Shown here: positions 39,121-59,700 of the stretch, piece by piece
How positions within the stretch are numbered: position 1 is the stretch's first letter
How the letters are laid out: the number at the start of each line of letters is the position of its first letter
NCBI GenBank assembly: GCA_008694505.1
Contig: VZDJ01000200.1
Coordinates: forward strand, 446,310-510,309
Reading direction: 5' to 3'
Origin: Cyanoderma ruficeps
Lineage: Eukaryota; Chordata; Aves; Passeriformes; Timaliidae
DNA length: 64,000 bases
Notes under the pieces: generated by a model
The model's database searches: none
What the model was told of the DNA's origin: nothing
What the model saw: only the letters and a program-made list of their open reading frames with translations
Program-made: the position numbers and the translations under genes

Positions 39121-41496
39121 TGTTTTTTGATGTTCCTTTAATGGCTGTTGGTAGCTGTTATCTTCTGTGTATCTTCTGTGCTACTTGAAGTTTGTGGAGA
39201 TGTTAAACTTATCAGGCCTCACCTGGAGGAGCAATGTCTTGGAAAGAAACCCCAGCTGCTGTGTGGTTTTTTTTCCCTTCCCTTAATTCAGTTCCCTTCC
39301 AAAATATCTCCAGTTGGAAGAGACAAGTGTTCTGCTGGGTGTGGGGATTGCCTGGAAGGGAGAGGGGAAAGCTTGGACTGAGGTTGTTGGAGCCTTGGGG
39401 TGGAGAGGGAGAACACTGGAATGCAGGGAGGCCACGTTAGCTCCCATAAGCTGCTGGTGAATAGTGACCAGCTGAGCCCCAGTCGAGGGGGCTCGTGGAG
39501 CTGGGACCCTCCTTGCCCTGCATGGCTGCGCTCAGAGTTAATAAATACTGGTGCATAGTGGTGGTTATGGAGCTTTCTGTCCTCCATCACCACCTCATGA
39601 AAACAGAAGTACTGTAAAGAAGTTTCTGTGTTTCCCTTGCGATGTTTCTTCAGCAAAGCTGACGCTGTTATTATGTTTTGTTGTTTAGTTTTTGTTTAAA
39701 TATACATCCAAAAGGTGGGGTTTGGTTTAAATGCATGTTCCCCCAAGTCAGTTGTTGCTGGATGGAATCAGTGACACAGAGAATGACTGTGACAGCAAAC
39801 TGTGAATTCAAGGAGAGTGAGTGTGAGAGCCCAGATACTAGTCTGTGTCACAGCCAACACTGAGCCAGAGCTGCTCTTGAGCACCTGAATTTGCTTCGAA
39901 ATGCTGGAAGCAAAATCAAGCCTTGGTGCTGTGGGATGAACCTGTGGAACAGGGAGATGCTTTGCTGCAGTAAGCAGGTACCCTGTGAGAACCATGTGGC
40001 TTCAAGGTGTTACCTCTGCTCACTGGATTCAGGTTCTCCTTCCTTCTCTTCATTTTTACTTGAAAATTTTCTTCTGAATAATTCAGTGAAGCTTCTGGCA
40101 GTGCCATGTCCAGGTCTCACAGAGCCGATGCTGGAGGAGCATCAGCCTGTCCCTTCATGCTTGGAGAAAGGGAAGATGCACTGAGGTGTGCAGGCTCGAC
40201 TCCAGCCATGCTCAGCTTAGGTCGGGCTGAATTTCCAGCTGGCATTTTGGCAGCTTTTCTGCGCTTCAGACACTTTACACGAAGAGCAGGATAACTGTGC
40301 CCCAGAACTCATGATCTTGCCAGACATATCCAGTGCTTAAACGGTTTTAAATCCCTTCTGAGGGTGGAGGCAGCTCTCTTGTATCTCTGCATGTGACTCA
40401 TAAAGTAATGGGACTTCTGGCTATGGTCAGAAAACTCAATTTCAATGCGTGTTACTCTAATACCTTTCTCTTTTCCAGCTTGTGCTCCTTCTAATCCTGC
40501 AGTACCACTTCTGCAGCCTCAGTGTGATGAATTGTAAGTGGAAATTTCATTTCCATAGCCTCTGCAGCTTACTGTTTTAATGAATGGGGAAGATTCATGC
40601 TAATTATTTGCCACATAATCTTAATGAAGTAAGACTTACACAGACTTAATGTGGTGTTTTGAAATCAGTTTTCTGAAAAGAACCACTGGTTTCATGTCTT
40701 TTGTAATGTTATATTAATAGTAAAAGGTGTTCACTGCCCCTGGACTCTCAGACCCTGAGCTTTATCATGTCTGTGTGACAATCCCAGATTCCTGCTGGGA
40801 GAGGGACTTGCTCTTGGTTCTCACTCACTGGGTGCACTAAGGTCTATTCAAAGTGATTAATCAGAGTTTCTACTTGAGTAAAACAAGCAGCTGGCTCTGT
40901 GCTCACTGCCGTGACTGTTGGGCCAGTGTTGGCGGGGGACTGTTCTTTGCAGCTGCTGCAGGACTTTGGGGGCTGTCCCCTTGTCCCCTCTGCTGGCAGC
41001 CAGGCCCCTCTCCTGTTGTGACCCCGACCCCATGTAAGCACTGGCAGCATGGCCTGATAGTGTCCTCGGTGCCAGAGCAGCAAAACCTGGCGAGATCTGC
41101 CTAATTGCTGAACTCAATCACTCCAAAGTGGTAATCGGTTACTTTAACTCAGCTTCCACCAAAGACACTTGTGTTGGGGAGTTGAATTTTTGTGGGTTTT
41201 TGTTTCTTTCCTCACGGTGTTAAATCAACACCTTCAAGCACATTGACAGACCCCAAAGCATTTTTACAGTAGTATCATGACAGTGAAATCCTGCTCCAGT
41301 TCTGAAAGACATTCCTGAAACCTGATCAGCTGCATTAGCATTTCTAGAAATGACCCACAGCCTGCAGTTTCTGTTAAAGGTGGGTAAATACCCTCACACA
41401 CACCTAGAAGTATTCCCAGTGAAGTTAGAGAGATAATGTTGATCCAGTGTTTCTGATCCCTTGCCTCCAAACGGATGGGGTGGTAGTGTTGCCAGA
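39121..41496. other. Intergenic DNA without recognised genes
   Basis: Open frames here are short and overlap on both strands. I see no CR1 fragment, tRNA-like structure or tandem array. Confidence 0.55.
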
Positions 41497-41735
41497 CTGA
41501 CATGAAAGAAGGACACTCATACCATCAGGTTGTGAGACGAGAAAGAAGGAAGTTTATTTTGGGTTTTGGGTTTAAATAGGGTTTGGACTTTGACCAGCGA
41601 CTTGGGGACGAGGTTGACACCTCTCTGACCCCACTGGTCAAACCAGAAGTCCATTAATTTGTTCTTCCCCCAGGAAGGAATGCATAGTTTACTAAACATC
41701 GCTCTCTGTTTCTATTACAATGTGTGAGAAACTCC
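41497..41735 (-). mobile_element. Solo-LTR-like fragment
   Basis: On the - strand a TATTTAAA element (+ strand 41571-41578) is followed about 15 bp later by AATAAA (+ strand 41553-41558) and then a pyrimidine-rich stretch. This close TATA/poly(A) spacing is typical of retroelement R regions. The end at 41497 reads TGACATG on the + strand. The other boundary and target duplications were not found. Confidence 0.4.
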
Positions 41736-42594
41736 AGTACAGAAATGTAAAACATCAGAAGGCTGAAAAATCAGGGTGACATGGGAGGACAGGGGGGCTC
41801 ACTCTGGTGTGGGATGCAGCAGGTAGAGCATCCCACACACTGAGTCTGGTGGTGAGAAAAGCTCTTTTGTGTCCACAAGGAGCCGGAGCTGGAAGTATCT
41901 GTGGTCTCCACAGTGAGCCACAGTGACACACAGTGACTTGTGTCCCATGGGCCATGTTCCCTCAGTCCTCTCTGTCCCCTTTGCCTGGCAGATCCCTGGG
42001 CTCAAGTTTTGCACTCCGGTTGGGATCATCTGTTCCTGGTAATCATGAAGAAATGTTCCACTTGTAAACATATGTACGTTTTATTAAAACTGTATCTGAT
42101 GACAACCACCGTCTCCGTTGTGTCTTCCTTCTCTCCTCCTCATGGAAAATTTTTTTGCTGGATACAGGGAAGCTGGGTTTTAATGAGTTCTTCCTACCTA
42201 AGTGCTGAACTGGGTTTGGCCCTGCTGTTTTATGTGGCAGCTGTAAAGTCAAACTGATCTTGCTGATTTAAGCAGAGGATATTTCAGTTTATATTCCAGA
42301 GAGAACTCTTGCCATCCAGGGCAGCACATCAGGAACCCTGAGCCCTCCCTACAAAGCTGCTGCTCCTCAGCAGTTTTCACGCAGGGCTGGTGCATCTGGA
42401 CATCTGGGGCACGGGGAGATGTGGAGGCTCTCACTGTGTGCTGGTTAAACGTGTTTCTCGGTATCATTCAGCTGCCAAGACTTTCTAAGTGCGAAATATT
42501 GTTTGGGCTTTGCTGCACTTTTTAATTTAATTTCTGTCTTGGTGTAAACGTCCATTGAGAGAGACTTTGTGCTGCCTTCTGGCTCTGCACAAAA

Positions 42595-42785
42595 CTCCCT
42601 GACAGGAGGGGGCAGCCGGAGGTGTCGGGCTCTGCTCCCAGGGAACGGGGACAGGAGGAGAGGGAACGGCCCAAAGTTGTGCCGAGGGAGGCTCAGGCTG
42701 GGTATTGGGAAAACTCCTTCCTGGAAAGGGCTGCCCAGCGCAGTGCTGGAGTGGCCATCCCTGGGGGGATTTGACAGCTCGGGCG
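42595..42785 (+). mobile_element. CR1 LINE fragment upstream of NFU1
   Basis: It shows 'gagagggaacggcccaaagt', 'gaggctcaggctgggtattg', 'ccttcctggaaagggctgcc', and 'ccatccctggggggatttga'. It lacks the terminal octamer. It ends about 190 bp before the NFU1 start codon, merging into the CpG-rich promoter. Confidence 0.8.
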
Positions 42786-42973
42786 CACGGCTCAGCGGCA
42801 GCGGCCGGCGGCCCCGGGTCCTCGCTGGGTCCCGCTCGGTCCCGCCGGGTCCCCGCCGGGTCCCCGCCGGGTCCCGCCCGCCTTCGCCACTCCCGCTGTC
42901 CCGCTCAGGCGGTGCCGCCAGGGGGCGCCGCCGGGCGCGGCCAGCGGCGGGAGCGGCCCCAGCGAACGCCAAG

Positions 42974-50578
<7,605 letters not shown>

Positions 50579-50597
50579 GCTTTGTCATCTGTGGCCA

Positions 50598-50603
50598 AAT
50601 AAA
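50598..50603 (+). terminator. NFU1: NFU1 poly(A) signal AATAAA
   Basis: AATAAA lies only 20 bases after the stop codon and is followed by a GT-rich stretch within 40 bases, so the 3' UTR would be very short. Confidence 0.75.
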
Positions 50604-53004
50604 CATTTACCTTCTGGTGTATGTAAACCATCTTTGTGCTGAGGAACAACCAGATCTTGGTTGTCAGAAATCTTCTAGTCAGAAAAAGGAGTTGTGCTTA
50701 CTGTGACAATGTACCATCAGTTTAAGCAGTTCATCCATTAATTTATTAAATGCCCTGTATTACAAAAAAAAAATCGTTTGCTCTACTTTGTGGTATGTCT
50801 TTAGAAAGAAATGGTGGGCTCAGAAAACAGTGATGTGTTTCTGTATTTCATACAGAAGCTTCAATACTGAAAAAAGAGAAGGCAGCAGTTCCTTGGCTTT
50901 TTTGTGCAATAGCAATATTAAATGTTTATTCCCCCAACTGGTGGGACTGACAGGACTCTGCCCTTACTCTGTAAATGGGAACTTCAGGAATGTTAATTTT
51001 ATCAAGTCTTTGAAAGCTGCTGATTTCTATCACATATTTGTGTGTGAAAGATAACTTGTAACATCAGCTGTTCATTTTGGAGGATGTAACACTGCTGTGG
51101 CTTGTGGAAAGCTACCTCCTTGCTCATTACCACTGTGCAAACCACAGCAACAGAAACAAAAAACGTTTTTTATAAAAATCATATCTTCTAAAGTAAATGT
51201 TAGAAAAGATCCTTATCAGCTTCAGTATGTAGAGAGACTAATTAGTTCATTTAGCAGTAAAATCGTTCAGCCACCTTTAGTGTTCTGTTTAAACATGTAA
51301 CATCTGATTTCTCATTGTAATTCTCCAGTTTCAGGAGGAAGGTGCAGTGCTGGAGGGCATGGATTGCCTGTGCAGGGTGGCAGAGGGAGGGAGGGACTGT
51401 GTTTGTGTGTGCTCCTGCCATATCCTGTTTGCTCTCCGGCCTTGTATTTGGCTGCCTCTGCAGGAGGATGTGGCCGAGCAGGGCTCCTTCCAGTCCTGCA
51501 CGCCACGGGAGAGAAGTATTTGCTGTTCTGACACTGAAATACATGGATGGGGCTTTGCAAGGAGCTGTGTTTACTTTTGTGTGTAGGAATGATTTCCTGG
51601 TGCCTGGCTTTAGCAGATGGCTTTGTGACCAGCAATTCTGCTCCTTCTTTGTGGGGCCACTATGGAGCTGAGTTTGTGGTCCTCATTTGGCTTATGATTG
51701 GCTTGACAGCCTCCAGTGTGTTTCCCTCTTTCATCCCTTGCCAGTGTAATTATTCCAAAGAGTCCCTAAACAGGAACAGCTCAGTTGGTGGAGAATCTCC
51801 TCTACAGCACCACATCAGCATGTGGTAGCCATAAACTTCGTATTACTTGGTAGAAATTTGAAAATAAATATTTTAGCTAAATACTTCTTCAGCTTTCATG
51901 GAGAGTAATAACCCACTGTTGTTTGAATTACCCTCTCAGGATCTGGAAATCGGTATGAAATTGCCATGTTTTCTTTTACTCTCTGATGTAATACGGTGCC
52001 TGTACACTGTCTGATCAGTGTATTGATAACGAAATTTCCTGCTGCAGGGCAGGGAAGAAATGCCCGGGAGAGGGTGAGCTCTGAGGGGAGCAGCGTTGCT
52101 GTGCCTGCCTGTAGGATGTGTATTCCTGCCCCTCACACCTTCCCAGGGCTCAGTGCTTCCCTGTGCACCTGGGAAATCGGCTCCCAGTGCAGCGAGGCAC
52201 TCGCCTTCCTGCTGGAAATCAGGGGGTGAAGTCAGCCCTTGTGCAGCTCCACAAGTGAGGAGGAGATAAAGCACTGAGAGTGGCAGGGGAGAGCGCTGCC
52301 TTGCACGCTCCAGTCCCGGGATACCTGCCTTGGCTTGTCCCAGTGTGTCCTCGCTGTGGAACAAAGGCCGGGAGGGGGCTGTTTGCTGGCTGCAGGCTTC
52401 TCATGTTCCTGAGATCCGGTGACCTTCTCATTGCTCTCTGTCCAGCCAGGTTCTGGCAGCAAGTTCAAAACACACCCCGTCCCAGTTCTTTTATGTGTCC
52501 TGATGCTGTGGGTTTTCTGTGCTTTTTAAGGAAATATTTCTTTATTGACTTTTTAGTGTAATATAAAGTTGAATGTGTGCCATTTTTCTTAAGGCATTGC
52601 TCTGTTTTGTAGCCTTAGACTTTTAATAAGTTTCCAAGCAAGGTTTGATGGGGGTGGCTGCAGACAGTGTTAGTGAGCTCTCCTGCTGCGTGGATGTCAC
52701 GCCTTGGTCAGTTACGCCTGTCCCAGTTTGCTTTGCAGATGCTTATTAATGGTTTCTTTCTCTTGCTTCTGAATGGGTGCTGTTATAGAACAGCCAGAAT
52801 AAGGAACCAGAGGCCAGACCGCGTGGGCTGGGGAAGGATGCAGCCGGTGTCACGGGGGTCTGGGAGCCCGCCGGGGCCGCTTGTTCTGTGCCCTAGCCCG
52901 GAGCAGCGTTAGGCGCTCGGGTTCGTCACCCGGTGATCTCCAGCCGCTGAGTGCTGTGGAAAGGCCTGGGGATGATCCCGTGGGTGCTGCTCCTGCCTGG
53001 CGTC
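50604..53004. other. NFU1-GFPT1 intergenic DNA
   Basis: I see no coding exon, CR1 fragment or tandem array. The sequence becomes GC-rich from about 52,800 onward, towards the GFPT1 promoter. Confidence 0.6.
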
Positions 53005-53345
53005 AGTGGGAATTACCGGGAAGGGTCTGGGAACGAGCAACCCCCGGTCCGGGGCTGGGAATTCTCGGGAAGGGTCTGGGAACGAGCATAACCCGGCCTG
53101 GGGGCTGGGAATTCCGGAGAAGGGTCTGGGAACGGGCTTCCCCTGGCCCGGGTCGGGGGGCTGGGAGTCACCGGCGGTGCTCCGGGAGCAGGCCCATCCC
53201 CTCCGGTGTCTGGGAATTCTGGAGAAGGGTCTGAGAAAGAGCAACCCCCGGTCTGGAGTTGGGAATTCCGGAGAAGGGTCTGGGAACGGGGTCTCCCTGG
53301 CCCGGGGCTAGGAATCACCGGGACGCTCAGGGAATGGGCTCACCC
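53005..53345 (+). repeat. GC-rich minisatellite, unit about 55 bp, about 6-7 degenerate copies
   Basis: The core 'gggaattc(t/c)(c)gg(a/g)gaagggtctg' plus 'ggaacg(a/g)gc' recurs, alternating with C-rich 'cccc(c/t)gg(t/c)c' blocks. The array ends about 240 bp before the GFPT1 start codon. Confidence 0.85.
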
Positions 53346-53760
53346 CCGTCTCCCAGGGGTGTTTCCCCGCCCGGTGCCCGTCCCCCCATTGTCTGCCCGG
53401 TCGCCCCGGCGGCGGACGCGGCCCCAGCAGCGGCTGCCACGTCCCGGGCCCGGGCGGGCGGGGCGGCGGCGGCGCGGCCAATGGCGGGCGCGGCCCGGGG
53501 CGGGGCGGGCCGGGGCCTGCGCTGGGCCTGGCGCGAGGGGCGCGGCCCCGGCGCCAGAGACAGCGCGGCTGCGGACCGGGACGCGCCATGTGCGGTGAGC
53601 TCCGGGCCGGGGGGACGGCGGGGCCCGGGCCGGCCCCGAGCCGGCGGGAGGAGCCGCCCGGGCGGGCGCTGTGAGGCCGCGGCGCGGCCCCGGCCGGGCG
53701 GGGACGGAGGGCACCGCCACCCCGGCTGTGGCGAAAGGCGGCCCGGCCCCGTTATCCCGA
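53346..53760 (+). promoter_or_regulatory. GFPT1: GFPT1 CpG-island promoter
   Basis: A very CpG-dense stretch without TATA covers exon 1 and the start of intron 1. It includes GGGCGGGG-type Sp1-like boxes near 53,455-53,510. The transcription start is not determined. Confidence 0.75.
53588..53594 (+). CDS. GFPT1: GFPT1 exon 1 coding part (Met-Cys-G)
   Basis: ATG TGC G precedes the donor gtgagc. This tiny coding exon with catalytic Cys2 is typical of vertebrate GFPT1. The upstream context gcgccATGt is moderate. Confidence 0.9.
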
Positions 53761-56700
53761 ATGCCGGCGCCGCGCGGAGGCGGCTCGCACCGTGTTAGTC
53801 CTTAAAGGGCGAATTGTCCCCAGACTGTAGGGGATGTGGCGGCAGCGGACAAAGGGCTGGTGCCCCCTGGGGCTCTGCGAGCCCTGCAGCATCGGGCGGT
53901 TTGCGCCCTGTGCCGGTGGGGTGGGCTCGGTGCTGCCGGGTACACCCTGCCCGGGGCCGGGGGAATCCCGCTTTGATTCCTTGGAGCCCCGGTTGACACG
54001 GGAGCCCCGGTGCGCGGCAGGACCGGTGGAAGGAGCGCTCCGGTGGCGCTTCCAGCCGTGGCTCTCGTCCTGTCGGAGTCACCGCTCCTACTCTGGATGC
54101 CAGCGGTGGTGGTGTTTTTTAGGCGTTACAGCCCCCGATAATTTTTTTCCACAGGTCGGTCCGGGCTGGCTCGGTGTTGGCTGGGGCCGTGTGTCCGGCC
54201 TGGGCTGGCTGTACCGGGACTGTGCCCCGAGCTCGGGCCGGGGCTGGTTATGGTTCTCCTCTCGCCGCCGTGCCTTCCATTCTGCTTCCCGTGGCAATTC
54301 AGCCACCTTGCCTCATCCTTTAAACACAGGAATGTCATTTATTCTTCCTCTTCCTATCCCGTCGTCTTCATGTTTTTCCATGGAAATTTATGCAACAGAG
54401 TTCTGCTGGATTTTCCTATTTTCTTTCTGCAGTATCTTCTTTTTTTTTTTTCCCTGTATTTTTGTGTGCAAAATTGTGTTCTCGGCGTGACTGTGGGTTT
54501 TACACTTAATGTGCAAGTTGCCATTTCTCTCATTGTTTTTGTGGGATGGAACCAGCATTGCCTTCAAGCTGTCAAGCTGTGGAGAATCAATCAGAGACTC
54601 ATAGCTCAGCTTACATTTAACACTGTATTAATTCGTGTTAAAAGTACAAAGTGGAGCAAAGCTAAGAATAGAAAGGATAATTATTATTATAAGTAGCTTG
54701 CTGCAAGATTGGGGATGGTTTTGGTGCCTCTTGTTTGCCTTATTTGCCATCTGGCCTTTGAAATGTGAAATATTAACATTCTGCTCTTTGTCTTTTCTGC
54801 CGTGATCAGTCCTGAAAACACCGGGAAGTTACTCAGCTGTGTTCAGGATTAAACTTGTTTCTCCCCTTTTTGAAGTGAAGTTTTTCTTGGATATTGAAAC
54901 ATTCCATGGAAAGAGTGAGAAAAGCTTTAGGGATCATTGTCTCTGTTGCTGAGCGTTGCTCTGGGAGTCGGGGATTTGTTCTGGAGTGAGAGTGGCTGCT
55001 GGTTTGTCTGGAGCAGAGGGCCCTGATTTCCCAGGCTGTGGCAGCTGCAGGGCCTGGTGTGGTGTTTGAGCCCTCAGACACAACATTTCTGCCATGGAAT
55101 TGTGACTGGGGATGGATAAGCATTGCTTCATCCTGCTGTGCTGCCTGGTGGGTGCCCATCCACATTAAGAGTTTTTACCCAATTCACTTTAGACAGAAAG
55201 GTAGTTGTTGAGTTTTAAAAGAGATAAATATGACAGTGGTGCTATTGTTACCTGCGTTCTCAGATACCTCAATCTGTTGCACTGAAGGGACAGCTTCAGC
55301 AACTTCGAGACTGAAATTATCAACATGGTGTTTTCAGCCTGATGTTCAGGTTTGTGACCTTACAGAACCCCATGATCTGATGGGCTTATGCTGCTGGACA
55401 GGTAAAGGAGCCTCAAAGTCCAGTGCCTTGGTGCCTGCTGTGAATATGGTTTAGATGTGCTGGGGGTTTGTTTCTAATATTGTTAGTGAAAAATAGGGTT
55501 TTTCGTTGGTTGTGTATTAGACACTTGCAGTTTGAACACCTGGCCAGGTATGAGTTGGATGTGCTTTGGTCCAAGTGCACCAAACCAGTTCAATGGCATC
55601 TGTGAAATAGTTCAACAAACTGGTTTTTCAAGGGAGCCAGGCTCCATAGACTGTTCTGTAAATCAGTAAACCTGTCGTATGGCATGATCAGTTTTCATGA
55701 CAAAAAGAGATTATAGAATTCACTTCTTGGTTTACTAGTGATTACTAAAGATAAAAATGGGCCTAGGAAAGACTTGAGTTTCTAGTTCTGGGTTTACATG
55801 TGTGTCAGTGGGGACATTCAGCTCTTGCACATCTGTTACACCTGTATCTGCCTTGGAGTGGAGCGTGGAGCAGTGGCTGTGGCCCAGAGTGAGTCCCTGG
55901 AATTACTGCTCTGATTGTTTGTTCTGGGCAGGAGAAATCCTGCCCTTTTTAGCTGGAGAGGGAGCTGTGTGCATGGGCAGCGAGGGAAGTGTCCACTGGA
56001 CAAATGTGTATCCTCACGGGGTAGATGTTTTTCTGTTTTGCTTTTTTCCTCAGCCTAGAGGTGATGAATTGAGTGTCAGCTCTCCCCTGTGCAGCTCCCA
56101 GACATAACAATGACAGCAGCGAGCTTGGGCCTGACCTTGTCCTCCTCAGACTGGGCAGAAAAAGGGATATTTTCGGACACAGGGACTGGCACCTCCCTGA
56201 ACTGCCGGGCAGCAGCAACAGGAGCTCCTCCAGTGGGTCTGAGCAGCAATTTTGGGATAAAGGATTCCCTGGAATTGCCAGATGGATGTACTGATATCAA
56301 AGTCTATGGAAATGAGTTAAGAGTAACAGGAAAAAGAATTTGGAAGTAAATCCAGCCTGAAGGCTTTTCTACTTTTGTAGGAAGAGGACTATAAGAAGCA
56401 ATTCCTTCATGTATCTTGAGACAGTCATTTACCTGGAAGGGGTGATTCTTTTCATTTGCCTATGAATATGTCATGAAGTTAAGGAACCTGAGCTCCAAAA
56501 AAGTTCATGGGGAAAATAAAGTTCTCAGAAAAAGTATTGTGACTGTCAGCTTTAGATGTCAATAATGTCCATTTGTTGAGAATGTTATTCTGTTAAAATC
56601 ACCAACTCTTTATAGGGAATTCTTTCTGTAGCTGGTATTAAGAAGGCCTAGGATTTGTGCTTGACTATTAAAAATCAGCTCTGTGGGAGAGTTGAGTGTC

Positions 56701-59700
56701 AGAAGCAGCTGAATGCCTTTTCTAGTGTTTCCCCAGGTAAAAGTGTTTAAGGCAAACCTGCAAGAAAGGAAATGTTTTATATTGTAGATTATAGTGTTCA
56801 AGGTATTTCACTTGAAAGAAATGCATAGCGAATTTATTGCTGTGGATCTTAGCATGATTCAAGAGTTGTCTGATAAGCTGATGTGCTTTGAATTGGTCTT
56901 CGCAGTCCGCACATAGAAAGTCCTGTCTCAGGTTACTAGCTGAAATGTTTTATTGTGCTGTGAAGTGTCACTGCTGTTCTAATTCTGAATTGCATTGGTG
57001 TTGAGTCCTGAGGTGTGTCAGTGTGTTCCAGACAGGGGTTTTGTGTTTTCTGAGGTTGCCAGGCAGGAATTCCTGCCCTGTCCTTGCTGCTCTCCTCTTG
57101 TAGCTGGGAATTTGCAGTTACAGACAGTGCTGGACGAGAAGGAAGTTCCCAGGGTTGGTTTTCTCTGTCACGTGTATTTCACCTCGAACAATGCCAGCTC
57201 AGGGCTCGCCAAGACAGAGTGATTAGATGTCATTATAGATCCTGGTTTTCTGGAGTGTTTCTTCCTGCTGGCTCGCTCTGCAGTGTCACAGAGTGCAGGT
57301 GTGACGTTGTTCTGAAAGCATTGCGTGGAAGGGCATCTAAACGTGCACGGAAACAAAACTCGTTTTTTGGGTCTGCTGGAGACCTGAAACTCATGGTGAG
57401 CTGCTTTGGGGAATGTTCTGCTCAAAGTTTGTACATTTTCAGCACCTGGCATCCAGGCTGGTGGTGCACCATGTGGGACCCTGATCGAACTCCTTGGATT
57501 TGCCTTGGAATTCCATCCAAACCAACTTTTCCATTGAGTGATTCAAAGAACTGTCACTTTGACAGAGAAGTTGTCACTTCTGAGAGGGCTTCTGACAAAG
57601 CTCTGTGCACTTGATGTCTTCTCATGTCTTGAGCTGTGTTGATTGATTTGAATATCAGCTCAGGAGGGGAGAGAGCAAGGCTTGAACAGGGCGCTGTGGC
57701 TCAGAGGAAAGTGTGTCTCTGGTGTGTGACAGAGGCCTTTTCTGGGCTGAGCTGGGATGTGGAGTTGTGTGTTCTGTGTGCCACCTCAGCTGCTTTCTGT
57801 GGCTGCACGAAGTGACCTTTTGTTCACTTGGTTTGAGTAAAAGGAGGGTTTTCCTTGAAGGGACACTGTGTCACCTGGGCTGTTGTGTCACCCAGGCACT
57901 GTGGGGATCCTCACTGCACAGTGACACGCGTGAGACCTACGGCTCGAGGTCTGAGTCCAGAGAAAACTTCTCTCTTCAGAGACCTGTTGGTGGCTGCTGG
58001 GAGAAGGAAACATTTTTCAGAAGTGCTCTTTAGATCAGTGAAGTGTTAAGAACACTTTGCATCTGTTTTTCCTCATCAGTGTTTCTGTCATGGGCAGTGG
58101 AACTGTACTTAAAATTGGAAGTGGTTACAAGGTGTGATTGCTCAGATATTCCTGAATGATCTGGTAGTTATGAGACAGTAGAAATGCTGTTTTCTACATG
58201 GGGATTCAAACTTTCCCCAGCTATGAAGTATTACATCATTACAGGATGTTTGTAAAGGGGAAAATGAAGCACATTTGTAAATATTTCCAATAAATGAAGT
58301 TTATGTACACATAGTTCATCATGATAAGTATCACAAATGAGTGATAAGCCTTTAAATATTGGATTTTAGCCTGCAGATTAATAAGTCATGCATTTAGGAA
58401 GACTTGTGTTCTTTTACAGGAGCCTTATTGTCTCAGTTTTTACTTCAATGATGTGTTGTTTATGCATATTCTATTTTTATTTCATTTTTTTTCTGTTTTC
58501 TTCAAGGTGAGTTTTAAACCTCCCTGTCTTATTTGCCTTCTCATTTGTAAAATGTGTTGCTCACAGATGAGTTCTTAGAATTTGATTTTCCCAGTGGCAT
58601 CTCCATTATCATTCTAGTGTTTTCCTCTCAGAATCTAAAAGCTGAACTGAATCAAAACTGTGTCTCCTAGGATCTGTTTTTTGGAAGAGTATGTCCATAT
58701 TTCATAGCATTAACACTGTCTTTGCATTTCTTCTGGTTTCTTTAGTTTTCATAGTCTCTGTTTTCTGAGAAGCACTGAATTCCTTGGGTTGGTTTTTTGG
58801 GGAGTGCTGGGGTTTTTTTCATGGCATTCTTAGTCTTGGATACAGTTTTTCTCCACAGGCCTCATGAATAATCTTAATATAATTGTGCTGTAATTAATAG
58901 CTGTTTTCAGTGCCTGAGACAAATGCCAAGTTGGCTCCTTTCTGGATGGGTGTTTAGTGTTTTCGGTACAGGCAGAGATAAACACTGGTTTTTCCTCTCC
59001 TCCCAGCTGGGCCACCCCTCCCTGTGGGGAGGCCACTGCCATTTTGTGCCCATTTTGTTGTGCACTGCCCAGTGTTTGGGATCTGGAACAAGGAGTCAGG
59101 GTTTGGGCTGTTGGTTGGGTTTTTTTTAGCTCAGGTGTGACTGAAGTTGCTGAAATCGGTGGAGAAAACAACGTCTCAAGTCACTGTCTGTTTTGGGTTC
59201 AGATTTAACAAGGGTGTCCAGAGTCAACCCTTCTGGAGGGAGCCAGTTGTTAGTTCAGAATAAGCTGCAAATCCTTCTGCCAGAAGCTATCCTGTGGTCA
59301 CAGAGCACTCCTTGACACCCTTTATTTTATCCCTGCCATCCCTTGTTCCCAGTCCATTCCATTACACCCCTCATCCCTGGCATCTCTTGTTCCCAGTCCA
59401 TTCCCTCACACCCTCATCCCTGCCATCCTGTGATCCCAGTCCATTCCTTCACACTCCTCATCCCTGCCATCCTGTGATCCCAGTCCATTCCCTCACATCC
59501 CTCATCCCTGCCGTCCTGTGATCCCAGTCCATTCCCTCACACCCTCATCCCTGCCATCCTGTGATCCCAGTCCATTCCCTCACACCCCTCATCCCTGCCG
59601 TCCTGTGATCCCAGTCCATTCCTTCACACTCCTCATCCCTGCCATTCTGTGATCTAGATTCATTCCCTCACACCCCTCATCCCTGCCATCCCTTGTTCTC

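Noticed and set aside
52881..54490. Many Arg/Pro/Gly-rich open frames around the GFPT1 promoter
   Set aside because: Same reason: GC-rich sequence and a minisatellite with few stops. The only supported coding piece is the 7-nt exon at 53588.
56089..56349. 86-codon open frame in GFPT1 intron 1
   Set aside because: It has somewhat protein-like composition but no known motif, and two other frames are open over the same span. Not called.
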